Below are positions 41,418 to 51,317 of a stretch of DNA of 64,000 nucleotides, piece after piece; the stretch's first letter is position 1; each line of letters starts with the position of its first letter. This DNA is from Bradyrhizobium sp. 132. Its GTDB lineage: Bacteria > Pseudomonadota > Alphaproteobacteria > Rhizobiales > Xanthobacteraceae. Location of the stretch: contig NZ_JADPKY010000006.1 of NCBI RefSeq assembly GCF_023074185.1, positions 1 through 64,000 on the forward strand, read 5' to 3'. Made by a program: the position numbers and the translations under genes. The notes beneath the pieces were generated by a model. That model was not told the origin of the DNA. It searched no databases and saw only the letters and a program-made list of their open reading frames with translations.

Positions 41418-41470
41418 GTGTCCCGGACGCGCTGCAACGCGCGAGCGTTGCTGCGCGGAGCCGGGACCCG
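41418..41470. repeat. Dispersed palindrome (GTCCCGGACGCGCTGC ... AGCCGGGACC type)
   Basis: GTGTCCCGGACGCGCTGCAACGC faces GCGTTGCTGCGCGGAGCCGGGAC in an imperfect palindrome. Related sequences occur at 50094-50150 and 59740-59859. It lies between the convergent apaG and hslO genes. Confidence 0.75.
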
Positions 41471-41492
41471 GATGGCGACACGGTCCAATGCC

Positions 41493-42500
41493 TCAAGCGT
41501 CTTCCACGCCCGCCTCGGCCGGCGTGAAATCGTACACCGAACTGCAGAACTCGCAGGTCACGACAACCTTGTCGTCCTTGACCATGGCGGCGCGGTCGCC
41601 GGGCGAAAAACTCTTCAGCATCGATGCGACCGCATCGCGCGAGCAGGAGCATTGTGCCTTCAGGACCAGCGGATTGAACACGCGCACGCCGCGTTCGTGG
41701 AACAGGCGGAACAAGAGCCGCTCGCCGGAGAGCTCGGGATCGATCAACTCGACGTCTTCGACGGTTTCGATCAGCGAGCGCGCCTCGACCCAGGCATCGT
41801 CTTCAGCGACGCTATGCACCTCGACGCCTTCGGGCGCATCGCCGGGATGCAGATCGGCCTGCCGCGCGCGCTCAGGCGCCTTCGGCAGGAACTGCATCAG
41901 CATGCCGCCGGCGCGCCAGCGATGCTTGCCGCCATCGTTCGAACGCCACTCCTCGCCAACGGCGAGACGCACGCGCGTCGGGATCTGCTCGGAGCGCAGG
42001 AAATATTCGTGAGCGGCGTCTTCCAGGCTGCCGCCGTCGAGCGCGACCAGACCCTGGTAGCGGCTCATCTCGGGCCCCTGGTCGACGGTCATGGCGAGAT
42101 GGCCGTGGCCCAGCAGCGCGCCGGAATCTTTGGCATCGCCGAGACGCGCGGCGTCGAAACGTGCGTAGGCTCGCAGGCGATCCGGCGCCATGTAATCGAC
42201 GACCAAAAACGACACCGGACCGTCGGTCTGGGCCTGGAGGATGAAGCGGCCTTCAAACTTCAGCGCCGAGCCGAGCAGCGTGGTCAGCACGATGGCCTCG
42301 CCGAGCAGCTTGCCGACAGGCGCCGGATAATCGTGCCTGGTCAGGATATCGTCGAGCGCCGGACCAAGCCGCACCAGGCGACCGCGCACGTCGAGCGCGT
42401 CGACCTCGTAGGGCAGCACGGCGTCGTCGACCGGAACCGCGGATGGTGCGCGAACCGGGCCTTCGGGCCCGGTTTTCATGTCGGGGGATTGGGAAATCAT
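41493..42500 (-). CDS. hslO: Hsp33 redox-regulated chaperone
   Basis: A 335-residue cytoplasmic holdase activated by oxidation. The zinc-binding C-terminal redox switch is intact: 'CSCSR' and, about 30 residues later, 'CEFC'. The N-terminal domain has 'LLGSALKFEGRFILQAQTDGPVSFLVVDY', typical of Hsp33. Proteins of this branch are longer than the about 290-residue E. coli protein. It is 160 bases downstream of argF on the same strand, a conserved order argD-argF-hslO in Bradyrhizobium and relatives; a hairpin separates it from argF. Confidence 0.94.
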   Translation of the reverse strand: MISQSPDMKTGPEGPVRAPSAVPVDDAVLPYEVDALDVRGRLVRLGPALDDILTRHDYPAPVGKLLGEAIVLTTLLGSALKFEGRFILQAQTDGPVSFLVVDYMAPDRLRAYARFDAARLGDAKDSGALLGHGHLAMTVDQGPEMSRYQGLVALDGGSLEDAAHEYFLRSEQIPTRVRLAVGEEWRSNDGGKHRWRAGGMLMQFLPKAPERARQADLHPGDAPEGVEVHSVAEDDAWVEARSLIETVEDVELIDPELSGERLLFRLFHERGVRVFNPLVLKAQCSCSRDAVASMLKSFSPGDRAAMVKDDKVVVTCEFCSSVYDFTPAEAGVEDA

Positions 42501-42596
42501 GGCGCTTTATCTGGGGTCCGAGGGCGGAAATGGAAGGGGGCGCGGGCCGCGTGTTCCGGGCGCAGTTATGGTTACACACGATGCTGCAAGTTCGGT

Positions 42597-42622
42597 GCCG
42601 TCCTGGCGAAAGCCAGGACGGC
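42597..42622 (-). terminator. 11-bp perfect hairpin with GAAA-type loop after argF
   Basis: GCCGTCCTGGC pairs exactly with GCCAGGACGGC over a four-base loop. It starts 38 bases after the argF stop. It shares its sequence unit with the 10361-10482 repeats. As no T-run follows, it may be a 3'-end stabiliser rather than a strict terminator. hslO would then be partly insulated from argF. Confidence 0.5.
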
Positions 42623-42660
42623 GAAACAAACCGACTTCGCCTTCACCGCGCGCCCCGCGC

Positions 42661-43596
42661 CTACTTCACCGCGTCGAAGCACCAGGCCAGAATGCCCTTC
42701 TGCGCGTGCAGGCGGTTTTCGGCCTCGTCGAACACGACGGATTGCGGACCGTCGATCACCTCGTCGGTGACCTCCTCGCCGCGATGGGCGGGCAGGCAGT
42801 GCATGAACAGCGCATCGGGCTTGGCCAGCGACATCAGCTGGGCGTTGACCTGATAGGGCTTGAGCACGTTGTGGCGATGCTCGCCTTCCTTGTCGCCCAT
42901 CGACACCCAGGTGTCGGTGACGACACAATCGGCGCCGCGCACGGCGGCTTCGGCATCGCTGCCGAGCATGATCGGCGCTCCGGTCGCCTTGATGAAATCG
43001 CGCATCGCCTTTTTCGGCGCGAGCTCCGGGGGCGTCGCGACGTTGAGCTGGAACTTGAAGCGCTCGGCGGCGTGCGCCCAGGAGGCGAGCACGTTGTTGT
43101 CGTCGCCGGTCCAGGCCACAGTCCTGCCCTCGATCGGGCCGCGATGCTCCTCATAGGTCATGAGATCGGCCATCACCTGGCAGGGATGCGAACGCCGCGT
43201 CAGGCCGTTGATGACAGGAACGGTGGCGTTCGCCGCGAGCTCGAGCAGGGCATCGTGATTGAGAATGCGGATCATGATGGCGTCGACATAGCGCGACAGC
43301 ACGCGCGCGGTGTCGGCGATGGTCTCGCCGCGGCCGAGCTGCATCTCCGCGCCGGTGAGCATGATGGGTTCGCCGCCGAGCTGGCGCATGGCGACATCGA
43401 ACGACACCCGCGTCCTCGTCGAGGGGCGCTCGAAGATCATCGCCAGCGTCTTGCCTTCAAGCGGCCTGACCGGCTGATGCGCCTTCTGCTTCGCCTTCAT
43501 CGCGGAGGACGCGGCCAGCATGCTCTTGAGCTCCGACAGCGGCAGCGCGTCGATATCGAGGAAGTGCTTCGGTGCTTTATTGGGCGACTTGCTCAT
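42661..43596 (-). CDS. argF: Ornithine carbamoyltransferase
   Basis: A 311-residue enzyme that makes citrulline from ornithine and carbamoyl phosphate in arginine synthesis. The carbamoyl-phosphate motif STRTR is in '[16 protein letters not shown]', followed by '[15 protein letters not shown]' and the ornithine-site loop '[12 protein letters not shown]'. Normal length. Its ATG shares an A with the argD stop (TGATG), indicating translational coupling. Confidence 0.97.
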   Translation of the reverse strand: MSKSPNKAPKHFLDIDALPLSELKSMLAASSAMKAKQKAHQPVRPLEGKTLAMIFERPSTRTRVSFDVAMRQLGGEPIMLTGAEMQLGRGETIADTARVLSRYVDAIMIRILNHDALLELAANATVPVINGLTRRSHPCQVMADLMTYEEHRGPIEGRTVAWTGDDNNVLASWAHAAERFKFQLNVATPPELAPKKAMRDFIKATGAPIMLGSDAEAAVRGADCVVTDTWVSMGDKEGEHRHNVLKPYQVNAQLMSLAKPDALFMHCLPAHRGEEVTDEVIDGPQSVVFDEAENRLHAQKGILAWCFDAVK

Positions 43597-44798
43597 CAGC
43601 TTGCCGCCCGCTTGTTGCCGGACAACGCGGTGCAGGCGCGTTCGAGCCGCCCAACGCTGTCCTCGATCTCGGCTTCGGTGACGATCAAAGGCGGCAGGAA
43701 ACGTACGACATTGTCGCCGGCGCCGACGGTGAGCAGCTTTTCGTCGCGCAAGGCTGCAACGAGATCGCCTGAAGGCACCACGGCCTTGATGCCGATCAGC
43801 AGGCCCTCACCGCGCACTTCGCTGACGACATCGCTATGACGGTCGATCACAGAGGCGAGCTTCTGCTTGAGCAGCAGCGACATCCTCTGCACGTGGTCGA
43901 AGAAGCCGGGCTTGAGCATGACGTCGAGCACGGCGTTCGCAGCCGAAATCGCGAGCGGATTGCCGCCGAAGGTCGAGCCGTGCGAGCCGGGCCCCATGCC
44001 AGCCGCCGCATCCGCGGTCGCCAGCACCGCGCCGATCGGAAAGCCGCCGCCGAGCGCCTTCGCCAGCGACATCACATCGGGCGTCACGCCGAGACGGCGG
44101 TGTGCGAACAGATCGCCGGTGCGGCCCATGCCGGTCTGCACCTCGTCGAACGCGAGCAGCAAGCCCTTGTCGTCACAGAGCTGGCGCAGCGCCTTGAGGA
44201 AGGCCGGGGTTGCCGAGCGCACGCCGCCCTCGCCCTGGATCGGCTCGATCAGGATGCCGGCGGTCTGCGGACCGATCGCTTTCTTCACGGCCTCGATATC
44301 GCCATGCGGGATTTGGTCGAAGCCATCCATCGGCGGACCAAAACCTTCCAGATATTTTGCAGATCCCGTCGCGGCCAGCGTCGCCAGCGTGCGGCCGTGG
44401 AACGCGCCTTCGAAGGTGATGATGCGGTAACGTTCCGGATGTCCTTGGGAGAAGTGATGATGGCGGACCAGCTTGATCACGCCCTCCAGCGCCTCGGCGC
44501 CGGAATTGCAGAAGAACACGAAGTCCGCAAAACTCTCATGGCAGAGGCGGTTGGCGAGCTTCTCGCCATCCGGGCTCTGGAACAGGTTCGACATGTGCCA
44601 GAGCTTCGTGGCCTGCTCCTGCAACGCTTTGACCAGCGCGGGATGGGCATGGCCGAGCGCGTTCACCGCGACACCCGAGGTGAAATCGAGATAGCGCTCG
44701 CCATTGGTCGCAATCAGCCAGCAGCCTTCGCCGCGCTCGAAACCGAGGTCGGTTCTGGCGAAAACGGGGAGCAAATGCGGCGCTGCGCTGTTGGTCAT
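43596..44798 (-). CDS. argD: Acetylornithine aminotransferase
   Basis: A 400-residue class III PLP aminotransferase acting on N-acetylornithine in arginine synthesis. It shows '[18 protein letters not shown]', '[15 protein letters not shown]', '[13 protein letters not shown]', '[15 protein letters not shown]', and the PLP lysine in '[16 protein letters not shown]'. The start at 44798 opens with family-like '[23 protein letters not shown]'. It is the first gene of argD-argF. A strong hairpin lies about 75 bases upstream of the start. Confidence 0.95.
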   Translation of the reverse strand: MTNSAAPHLLPVFARTDLGFERGEGCWLIATNGERYLDFTSGVAVNALGHAHPALVKALQEQATKLWHMSNLFQSPDGEKLANRLCHESFADFVFFCNSGAEALEGVIKLVRHHHFSQGHPERYRIITFEGAFHGRTLATLAATGSAKYLEGFGPPMDGFDQIPHGDIEAVKKAIGPQTAGILIEPIQGEGGVRSATPAFLKALRQLCDDKGLLLAFDEVQTGMGRTGDLFAHRRLGVTPDVMSLAKALGGGFPIGAVLATADAAAGMGPGSHGSTFGGNPLAISAANAVLDVMLKPGFFDHVQRMSLLLKQKLASVIDRHSDVVSEVRGEGLLIGIKAVVPSGDLVAALRDEKLLTVGAGDNVVRFLPPLIVTEAEIEDSVGRLERACTALSGNKRAAS

Positions 44799-45253
44799 GA
44801 TGTCACTTGGATGTTGCGGACGGTGTGACGCGTGCATTGCGCAACGCACCATTGACCGGCCCGGAAAACGAAACGTGCCGCCTTTTCGGGGCGGCACGTG
44901 TCACTATCTTATGCTTGGGAAGACGGGTGTCAATGCCGCCCGGAAAGCCTCGCGAAACGCTGAATCCGTAGTCTTGCGGTGCCGATTTCGCGGGATTTCA
45001 CCACGGAACATGTGGAAGCGAGTCGGCGGACTCTTGCGCGGGAGTCACGCCATATTGTAGCGTTTGGATTGTCAGATACGACATCTCGTGCAGTGGTTCT
45101 GATCTCTAAGTCCTTATGTACCGGCGTAAACGTTCGGGCGTTCTAGTCACGCCCGGCGAGCCTTAAGGGATTCTGGCGGCACGGGTTTTTAAAGGCTTAG
45201 GCATTCGCTGCGAGGCGCCAGGATGGCAGGCCGGCAGCGAGGGAAAGGGTGCA
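44799..45253. other. Divergent promoter region between argD and gcrA
   Basis: 455 bases without a supported gene. It contains the hairpin at 44873-44899 next to argD and two GANTC sites (44962-44966, 45169-45173), the CcrM methylation sequence. The AT-richer stretch at about 45060-45130 is the likely gcrA promoter area. No convincing CtrA site (TTAA-N7-TTAA) was found. Confidence 0.5.
44873..44899 (-). promoter_or_regulatory. Perfect 10-bp hairpin in the argD leader, possible attenuator
   Basis: ACGTGCCGCC and GGCGGCACGT pair exactly around a seven-base loop. On the minus strand the stem is followed by TTCGTTTTCC, a T-rich run. It lies 75-100 bases upstream of argD. If transcription starts further up, it could act as an attenuator. 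If the promoter is downstream, it has no such role. Confidence 0.4.
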
Positions 45254-45766
45254 ATGACAGTTTTGACCTGGTCCGATGATCGCGTCGAGCAGCTTAAAAA
45301 GCTCTGGGAGGCCGGACTTTCGGCCAGCAAGATCGCGGCTGAGCTCGGTAATGTGACCCGCAATGCCGTGATCGGCAAAGTGCACAGGCTCGGCCTGTCG
45401 GGTCGCGCCAAGAGCCCTTCATCGGCAGCGCCCCGGCCGCGCAAGGCGCGCCCCGCGCAGCATATGATGCGGGTGACCCGTCCGATCTCGCGCGGCAACA
45501 CCGCGCTGGCACAGGCTTTCGAGGTCGAAGTGGAGGCCGAACCGGTCACCTACGACAACGTGGTGCCGATGAGCCAGCGGCTATCGCTGCTCGAGCTGAA
45601 CGAGGCGACCTGCCACTGGCCGGTCGGCGATCCCTCGACGCCGGATTTCTTCTTCTGCGGCGGCAAGGCGCTTTCCGGGCTGCCCTATTGCGCCCAGCAC
45701 TCGCGCGTCGCATATCAGCCGGCGTCGGATCGGCGCCGCGCACCAGTGAAGCCGGGCCCGCGCTGA
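45254..45766 (+). CDS. gcrA: GcrA family cell-cycle regulator
   Basis: A 170-residue regulator. The N-terminal HTH is 'TWSDDRVEQLKKLWEAGLSASKIAAELGNVTRNAVIGKVHRLGLSGR', almost identical in style to GcrA proteins. A basic, Pro/Ala-rich linker follows, then a C-terminal sigma-70-binding domain with 'LLELNEATCHWPVGDPSTPDFFFCGG' and 'YCAQHSRVAY', which carry the conserved Cys/His set. GcrA works with sigma-70 at promoters containing methylated GANTC. Divergent from argD. Confidence 0.96.
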   Translation: MTVLTWSDDRVEQLKKLWEAGLSASKIAAELGNVTRNAVIGKVHRLGLSGRAKSPSSAAPRPRKARPAQHMMRVTRPISRGNTALAQAFEVEVEAEPVTYDNVVPMSQRLSLLELNEATCHWPVGDPSTPDFFFCGGKALSGLPYCAQHSRVAYQPASDRRRAPVKPGPR

Positions 45767-45895
45767 GCTAGCGGATTTAGCTGACTGCAAGGGCGGCGCC
45801 GTCACACGATGACGCCTCGGCCCACTTGATGTCGTCCCGGACAAGCGTGCCAAAAGCGCGTGCCGATCCGGAACGACGGCGGCGCTTGAAGCGAG

Positions 45896-46606
45896 TTACG
45901 CCTGCTGCTCCGCCTTGGCAAAACGATCATCCAGCGCGTAGCCGGCGCCGCGGACGGTGCGGATCGGGTCCTGCTCGCGGCCCAGATTGAGCAGCTTGCG
46001 CAGGCGGCCGATATGCACGTCGACGGTACGCTCGTCGATGTAGATGTCGCGGCCCCAGACGCTGTCGAGCAGTTGCTCGCGCGAGAACACCCGCCCCGGA
46101 TGCTCCAGGAAGAACTCCAGCAGGCGATATTCGGTCGGGCCGAGATCGATCGGCCGGCCCGAGCGCGCCACGCGGCGCTTGTCGCGGTCGAGCTCGATGT
46201 CGCCAAAGGCGAGCACGGCGGCGAGCCGCTCCGGGCTTGCGCGCCGCAGCAGGCCCTTCACGCGCGCCAGGAGCTCCGGCACCGAGAACGGCTTGACGAT
46301 GTAATCGTCGGCGCCGGTCGCAAGACCCCGCACCCGCTCGCTTTCCTCGCCGCGCGCGGTGAGCATGATGATCGGGAGCTGCTTGGTCTCGGGACGGGTG
46401 CGAAGCCGCCGGCACAATTCGATGCCTGACAGGCCCGGCAGCATCCAGTCGAGCACGATCAAATCGGGGATGTGCTCCTTGAGACGGGTGTCGGCGTCGT
46501 CGCCGCGCATGACCGTCTCGACGTCATAGCCGTCGCCTTCGAGGTTGTAGCGGAGAAGCTCGGTCAGGGCTTCCTCGTCCTCAACCACCATAATGCGTGC
46601 GCCCAT
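45896..46606 (-). CDS. phoB: Phosphate regulon response regulator PhoB
   Basis: A 236-residue OmpR-type response regulator. The receiver domain has acidic pocket residues in 'VVEDEEAL', phospho-acceptor Asp53 in 'LIVLDWMLPG', and the switch lysine in 'YIVKPFSV'. The winged-helix domain has 'LGPTEYRLLEFFLEHPGRVFSREQLLDSVWG' and 'DERTVDVHIGRLRKLL'. It activates Pho box promoters under phosphate limitation. It is the last gene of the phosphate block, 15 bases after phoU. Confidence 0.96.
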   Translation of the reverse strand: MGARIMVVEDEEALTELLRYNLEGDGYDVETVMRGDDADTRLKEHIPDLIVLDWMLPGLSGIELCRRLRTRPETKQLPIIMLTARGEESERVRGLATGADDYIVKPFSVPELLARVKGLLRRASPERLAAVLAFGDIELDRDKRRVARSGRPIDLGPTEYRLLEFFLEHPGRVFSREQLLDSVWGRDIYIDERTVDVHIGRLRKLLNLGREQDPIRTVRGAGYALDDRFAKAEQQA

Positions 46607-46621
46607 CTGGGTCGTTGCTCC

Positions 46622-47338
46622 CTAGGTGTTCGGTATCGAGCTGGCGAAGGTCGTCATATCGCCCTTCGGCCGCTTGTCGGTGATTGCCTGGCCCTCGATC
46701 ATGTAGAACACGGTCTCGGCGATGTTGGTGGCGTGGTCGCCGATCCGCTCGATGTTCTTGGCGCAGAACATCAAATGGATGCAGAACGAGATGTTGCGCG
46801 GATCCTCCATCATGTAGGTGAGGAGCTCGCGGAACAGCGAAGTGCAGATGGCGTCGACTTCCTCGTCGCCCTTCCACACCGCCATCGCCGCCGGCAAATC
46901 ATGCGCGGCATAGGCGTCCAGCACCGACTTGACCTGCTGCTGCACGAGGTCGGTCATGTGCTCCAGGCCGCGGAACAGCTTGAGCGGATGGAAATCCGTC
47001 TCCAGCGCCGCGACACGCTTGCCCATGTTCTTGGCGAGGTCGCCGATGCGCTCGAGATCGGTCGCGACGCGCATGGCGCCGACGATCTCGCGCAGATCGA
47101 CCGCCATCGGCTGACGGCGGGCGATAGTGAGCACGGCGCGCTCCTCGATCTTCTTCTGGAGCGCGTCGAGCTCGATGTCGATGGTGACGACGCGCTGGCC
47201 GAGCGGAACGTCACGGCGGATCAGCGCGTCGACGGAATCGACGATCATGCGCTCGGCGATGCCGCCCATCTCGGCAACCAGCCGGGTGAGTTCCTGGAGG
47301 TCGGTGTCGAAGGCCTTTGCGGTATGTTCAGAACCCAT
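46622..47338 (-). CDS. phoU: Phosphate signalling protein PhoU
   Basis: A 238-residue helical protein with two PhoU repeats of three helices each. The metal-binding pattern E/DxxxD appears in 'MRVATDLERIGDLAKNMGKR' and again in 'LMFCAKNIERIGDHATNIAE'. PhoU couples the Pst transporter to PhoR, repressing the regulon when phosphate is plentiful. It starts 11 bases after pstB and lies before phoB, the usual order in rhizobia. Start is ATG 47338 ('MGSEHTAKAFDTDLQEL'). Confidence 0.96.
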   Translation of the reverse strand: MGSEHTAKAFDTDLQELTRLVAEMGGIAERMIVDSVDALIRRDVPLGQRVVTIDIELDALQKKIEERAVLTIARRQPMAVDLREIVGAMRVATDLERIGDLAKNMGKRVAALETDFHPLKLFRGLEHMTDLVQQQVKSVLDAYAAHDLPAAMAVWKGDEEVDAICTSLFRELLTYMMEDPRNISFCIHLMFCAKNIERIGDHATNIAETVFYMIEGQAITDKRPKGDMTTFASSIPNT

Positions 47339-47349
47339 GTCGCGTCTCC

Positions 47350-48171
47350 TCAGCCGAACCGGCCGGTGATGTAATCCTGCGTGCGCCGGTCGGTCGGCGA
47401 CGTGAAGATCTTGTTGGTGTCGTCGAACTCGATCAGCTCGCCGAGATACATGAAGGCGGTCTTGTCGGAGACGCGCGCCGCCTGCTGCATGTTGTGGGTG
47501 ACGATCGCGATCGTGTAGTCCTCGGCGAGCTCCTGGATCAGCTCCTCGACCTTGGCGGTCGAGATCGGGTCGAGCGCCGAGCAGGGCTCGTCGAACAGGA
47601 TCACCTCGGGCCGCACCGCGACGGTGCGGGCGATGCAGAGGCGCTGCTGCTGGCCGCCGGAGAGCGACAGGCCGGAGGCGTTGAGCTTGTCCTTGACCTC
47701 GTTCCACAGCGCGCCGCCGCGCAGCGCCTTCTCGACCCGGCCGTCCATCTCGGACTTCGAGATCTTCTCGTAGAGACGGATGCCGAACGCGATGTTTTCG
47801 TAGATCGTCATCGGGAACGGTGTCGGCTTCTGGAACACCATGCCGACGCGGGCGCGCAGCAAATTGAGGTCCAGCCTGGGATCGAGGATGTTGGTCTGGT
47901 CGAGCATCAGCTGACCGGTGGCGCGCTGACCCGGATAGAGGTCGTACATCCGGTTGAAGATGCGCAGCAGGGTCGACTTGCCGCAGCCCGACGGGCCGAT
48001 GAACGCCGTGACGCGGTTGGCGCCGAGCGTCAGGTTGATGTTCTTCAGCGCGTGATGCTCGCCGTAATAGAAGTTCAGGTTGCGCACGGTCACCTTGGGG
48101 GGCGCCTCGGGCAGCACCGGCGCGTGGGGCAGTCCGCCGGACGCGCTCATCGATACGGAAAGATCACTCAT
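47350..48171 (-). CDS. pstB: Phosphate ABC transporter ATP-binding protein PstB
   Basis: A 273-residue ATPase that powers phosphate import. Walker [11 protein letters not shown]-loop '[10 protein letters not shown]', signature 'LSGGQQQRL', Walker B '[13 protein letters not shown]' and switch His in 'IVTHNMQQA' are all intact, and '[15 protein letters not shown]' is the usual PstB end. The start overlaps the pstA stop by four bases (ATGA). The N-terminal 25 residues are a Ser/Pro-rich extension. Confidence 0.97.
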   Translation of the reverse strand: MSDLSVSMSASGGLPHAPVLPEAPPKVTVRNLNFYYGEHHALKNINLTLGANRVTAFIGPSGCGKSTLLRIFNRMYDLYPGQRATGQLMLDQTNILDPRLDLNLLRARVGMVFQKPTPFPMTIYENIAFGIRLYEKISKSEMDGRVEKALRGGALWNEVKDKLNASGLSLSGGQQQRLCIARTVAVRPEVILFDEPCSALDPISTAKVEELIQELAEDYTIAIVTHNMQQAARVSDKTAFMYLGELIEFDDTNKIFTSPTDRRTQDYITGRFG

Positions 48172-49013
48172 TTTGCGGTCCTCTCGGCGCCAAGGATGCG
48201 CGCGCCAATATTCAGGGCAAGAACGGTCAGGGTGATGAGCAGCGCGCCGCTCCAGGCGAGCTGCTTCCAATAGGCGTAGGGGCTCTGCACGAAGTTGTTG
48301 ATGGTGACCGGCAGGTTCGCCATCGTCTTGTTCAGGCCGAGGCTGAAGAACTGGTTCGACAGCGCGGTGAACAGCAGCGGCGCGGTCTCGCCGGCGACGC
48401 GGGCAGTCGCAAGCAGCACGCCGGTGATGAGGCCCGATCGGGCAGCACGATAAGCGATGCGCTTGATCACCAGCGAGCGCGGCAGGCCAAGCGCCGAGGC
48501 CGCCTCGCGCAGCGCGTTCGGCACCAGCAGCAGCATGTCCTCGGTCGTGCGCAGCACCACCGGGATGACGATGACCGCGAGCGCGAGACTGCCGGCGATC
48601 GCCGAGAAGCCGCGCATCGGCACCACCACCGCGCCGTAGATGAACAGGCCAATGATGATCGAGGGCGCCGACAGCAGGATGTCGTTGATGAAGCGGATCA
48701 CCGAGGTCAGCCGGTCGTTGCGGCCGTATTCGGCGAGATAGGTGCCGGCGAACATGCCGAGCGGCGCGCCGATGCCGACGCCGATCACGGTCATGATCAG
48801 CGAGCCGACGATTGCGTTGAGCAGGCCGCCCTCGTTCGATCCGGGTGGCGGCGTGTTCTCGGTGAACAGCTGGACATTGAGGCCAGCCAGGCCGTTGTAG
48901 AGCAGCGTGATCAGGATCAGCGCAAGCCAGGTGACGCCGAATGCGGTCGCGGCGATGCAGAGCCCGCGGATGACGAAGTCCTTGCGGCGGCGACGTGAAT
49001 AGATCGGGTTCAT
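48168..49013 (-). CDS. pstA: Phosphate ABC transporter permease PstA
   Basis: A 281-residue inner-membrane permease with six helices. It begins '[17 protein letters not shown]' and has '[57 protein letters not shown]', with the ATPase-contact loop '[20 protein letters not shown]'. The signature loop and length match PstA. It starts four bases after the pstC stop and overlaps pstB. Confidence 0.96.
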   Translation of the reverse strand: MNPIYSRRRRKDFVIRGLCIAATAFGVTWLALILITLLYNGLAGLNVQLFTENTPPPGSNEGGLLNAIVGSLIMTVIGVGIGAPLGMFAGTYLAEYGRNDRLTSVIRFINDILLSAPSIIIGLFIYGAVVVPMRGFSAIAGSLALAVIVIPVVLRTTEDMLLLVPNALREAASALGLPRSLVIKRIAYRAARSGLITGVLLATARVAGETAPLLFTALSNQFFSLGLNKTMANLPVTINNFVQSPYAYWKQLAWSGALLITLTVLALNIGARILGAERTAK

Positions 49014-49017
49014 GGCG

Positions 49018-50007
49018 TTAGTTTCCCGCCTTCTTTTCCAAACGCATCAGCATCAGCCGCGCGCCCGCGAGCACGAAGAACGTCAGCACGAACAGCAGCA
49101 GGCCGAGCAGGATCAGGCCGGACTGGTGCAGGCCGTCGCTCTCGGCGAACTCGGATGCGATCGCCGCCGAGATCGTGGTGCCCGGCGAAAAGATCGACGT
49201 CGAGATGCGGAACGAGTTGCCGATGATGAAGGTCACCGCCATGGTCTCGCCGAGCGCGCGGCCCAGCGCCAGCATGACGCCGCCGATGACGCCGACGCGG
49301 GTGTAGGGGATCACCACGCTGCGGACGACTTCCCAGGTGGTGCAGCCGACGCCGTAGGCGGCTTCCTTCAGCACCGGAGGCACCGTCTTGAACACGTCGA
49401 CGGAGATCGAGGTGATGAAGGGCAGCACCATGATGGCGAGGATCAGCGCGGCATTGAACAGGCTGAGATAGGACGGGGGACCTGCGAAGATCGCGCCCAG
49501 CACCGGCACGCCGTCGAATATCTTGATCATGAAGGGCTGGAATGTGTTGGCGAGGAACGGACCCAACACGAAGAAGCCCCACATGCCGTAGATGATCGAG
49601 GGGATGCCGGCGAGCAGCTCGATCGCCATGCCGATCGGGCGGCGCAGCCATTGCGGGCAGAGCTCGGTGAGGAAGATCGCAATGCCGAGACCGACCGGGA
49701 TGGCGATCAGCATCGCGATGAAGGAGGTGACGAGCGTGCCGTACATCGGCCCGAGCGCGCCGAGCACCGGCGGATCGGCGGACGGCGCCCAGCGCTGCGT
49801 CCACAGGAAGGAGAGACCGTATTCCTTCATCGCCGGAAAGGCGCCGACGATCAGCGACAGGATGATGCCGCCGAGGATCAGAAGCACCGAGATCGCGGAG
49901 AGCCGCGTGATCCAGTAGAAGGTGACGTCCCCGACTTTGAACGCGCTCAAGGCCTTGGCGCGATCATACGGTCCGGCGTCGTCGATTATATCGCTCTGAA
50001 CGGCCAT
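49018..50007 (-). CDS. pstC: Phosphate ABC transporter permease PstC
   Basis: A 329-residue inner-membrane permease with six main helices, partner of PstA. Landmarks: '[28 protein letters not shown]', '[26 protein letters not shown]', and the cytoplasmic contact loop '[23 protein letters not shown]'. ATG 50007 was chosen; GTG 50016, after GGGGATCGGC, and TTG 50034 are possible alternatives. A dispersed palindrome separates it from pstS. Confidence 0.95.
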   Translation of the reverse strand: MAVQSDIIDDAGPYDRAKALSAFKVGDVTFYWITRLSAISVLLILGGIILSLIVGAFPAMKEYGLSFLWTQRWAPSADPPVLGALGPMYGTLVTSFIAMLIAIPVGLGIAIFLTELCPQWLRRPIGMAIELLAGIPSIIYGMWGFFVLGPFLANTFQPFMIKIFDGVPVLGAIFAGPPSYLSLFNAALILAIMVLPFITSISVDVFKTVPPVLKEAAYGVGCTTWEVVRSVVIPYTRVGVIGGVMLALGRALGETMAVTFIIGNSFRISTSIFSPGTTISAAIASEFAESDGLHQSGLILLGLLLFVLTFFVLAGARLMLMRLEKKAGN

Positions 50008-50093
50008 CTCTGCCACGCCGATCCCCTGTACCAAATAGTATACGTTTTTTGTTGGTCCGCGCCCCGGATGCGACGCTGATCCGGGGCACAGTT

Positions 50094-50150
50094 GTGGGTC
50101 CCGGCTCTGCGCGGCAGCGTTTCAGGCTGCAGCGCGTCCGGGACACGAGC
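50094..50150. repeat. Dispersed palindrome, second copy (GGTCCCGG ... CGTCCGGGACAC)
   Basis: GTGGGTCCCGGCTCTGCGCGGCAGCG faces GCTGCAGCGCGTCCGGGACACG. The same family is found at 41418-41470 and 59740-59859. It begins nine bases after the pstS stop, within the pst operon. It may raise pstS mRNA level relative to pstCAB by blocking 3' decay; this is inferred from position. Confidence 0.7.
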
Positions 50151-50159
50151 ATCGCGAGC

Positions 50160-51173
50160 TTAGCTCTTGATCTCGGCAGCCCAGGTCTTCTCAACCAGGG
50201 TCACGACGCCCTCGGGCATCGGGATGTAGTCGAGCTCTTCAGCCGCCTTGCCGCCGTTCTTGAAGGCCCAGCGGAAGAACTTGATGGCTTCCTGCGAGGC
50301 CGCCTTGTCGGTGGCGTCCTTGTGCATGAGGATGAAGGTCGCCGCCGTGATCGGCCAGGACTTCTCGCCGGGCTGGTCGGTCAGGATGACGTAGTAGCCG
50401 GGAGCCTTGGCCCAGTCGGCGTTGGAGGCGGCTGCCTGGAAGGCTTCGACGGTCGGCTGCACCGGCTTGCCGGCCTTGTTGACGAGACCGGTGTAGGTCA
50501 GCTTGTTCTGCTTGGCATAGGCGTACTCGACGTAACCGATCGAGTTCTTGGTCTGGCTGATGTTGCCCGACACGCCTTCGTTGCCCTTGGCGCCGACGCC
50601 GACCGGCCACTCGACGGCGGTACCTTCACCGACCTTGCTCTTCCAGTCAGCGCTGGCCTTGGCGAGATAGTTGGTGAAGTTGAAGGTGGTGCCCGAACCG
50701 TCCGAACGGCGGACCACGGTGATCGCCTCCGACGGCAGCTTCAGGTTCGGATTGAGCTTCTTGATCGCGGCGTCGTCCCACTTGGTAATCTTGCCGAGAT
50801 AGATGCCGGCGAGGGTCTCGCCGTCGAACACCATCTCACCGGGCTTCACGCCCTCGATGTTGACGACGGGAACGATGGCACCCATCACCATCGGCCACTG
50901 GACGAGGCCGTCCTTTTCGAGCTGCTCGGCCTTGAGCGGCGCGTCGCTGGCGCCGAAGGTCACGGTCTTGGCCTGGATCTGCTTGATACCGCCGCCGGAA
51001 CCGATCGACTGGTAGTTCAGACCGTTGCCAGTCTCTTTCTTGTAGGTGTCAGCCCATTTCGAATAGATCGGGAACGGGAACGTCGCACCGGCACCGGTGA
51101 TATCGGCGGCAAAGGCCGCCGTCGTCGATGCGGCGACCAAGCCAGCAGCGACGATCGTTTTGAGGAAATTCAT
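50160..51173 (-). CDS. pstS: Phosphate ABC transporter substrate-binding protein PstS
   Basis: A 337-residue periplasmic phosphate-binding protein. The signal peptide is residues 1-22 ('[20 protein letters not shown]'). The mature protein starts '[20 protein letters not shown]', then has '[14 protein letters not shown]', '[19 protein letters not shown]' (phosphate-binding residues) and '[12 protein letters not shown]', all standard PstS features. The start at 51173 has GGAG six bases upstream. A Pho box lies 100 bases upstream. Confidence 0.97.
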   Translation of the reverse strand: MNFLKTIVAAGLVAASTTAAFAADITGAGATFPFPIYSKWADTYKKETGNGLNYQSIGSGGGIKQIQAKTVTFGASDAPLKAEQLEKDGLVQWPMVMGAIVPVVNIEGVKPGEMVFDGETLAGIYLGKITKWDDAAIKKLNPNLKLPSEAITVVRRSDGSGTTFNFTNYLAKASADWKSKVGEGTAVEWPVGVGAKGNEGVSGNISQTKNSIGYVEYAYAKQNKLTYTGLVNKAGKPVQPTVEAFQAAASNADWAKAPGYYVILTDQPGEKSWPITAATFILMHKDATDKAASQEAIKFFRWAFKNGGKAAEELDYIPMPEGVVTLVEKTWAAEIKS

Positions 51174-51272
51174 GTTGGTCTCCATGCAGGGGAGCGAAGC
51201 GCCATCCGCGCCCGATCGCGCTCCCCGTGCCGCTCCTTTAGGAGCGGACAGCTGAGCTTTTACGAAGCTTTC

Positions 51273-51290
51273 GTGACAGCTGGATGACGG
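51273..51290 (-). promoter_or_regulatory. Pho box upstream of pstS
   Basis: On the minus strand the sequence reads CCGTCAT-CCAG-CTGTCAC, two seven-base repeats separated by four bases. Against the consensus CTGTCAT-N4-CTGTCAT it matches 12 of 14 repeat positions. It lies between phoR and pstS, about 100 bases before the pstS start. PhoB binding here would activate pstS and downstream genes when phosphate is scarce. Confidence 0.8.
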
Positions 51291-51317
51291 AGACAAGCAA
51301 TTGGAATCGCTTGTATT

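Noticed and set aside
44962..45173. Two GANTC sites near gcrA as evidence for methylation-controlled expression
   Set aside because: One or two GANTC sites in about 450 bases is close to chance. No CtrA site was found to support cell-cycle control.
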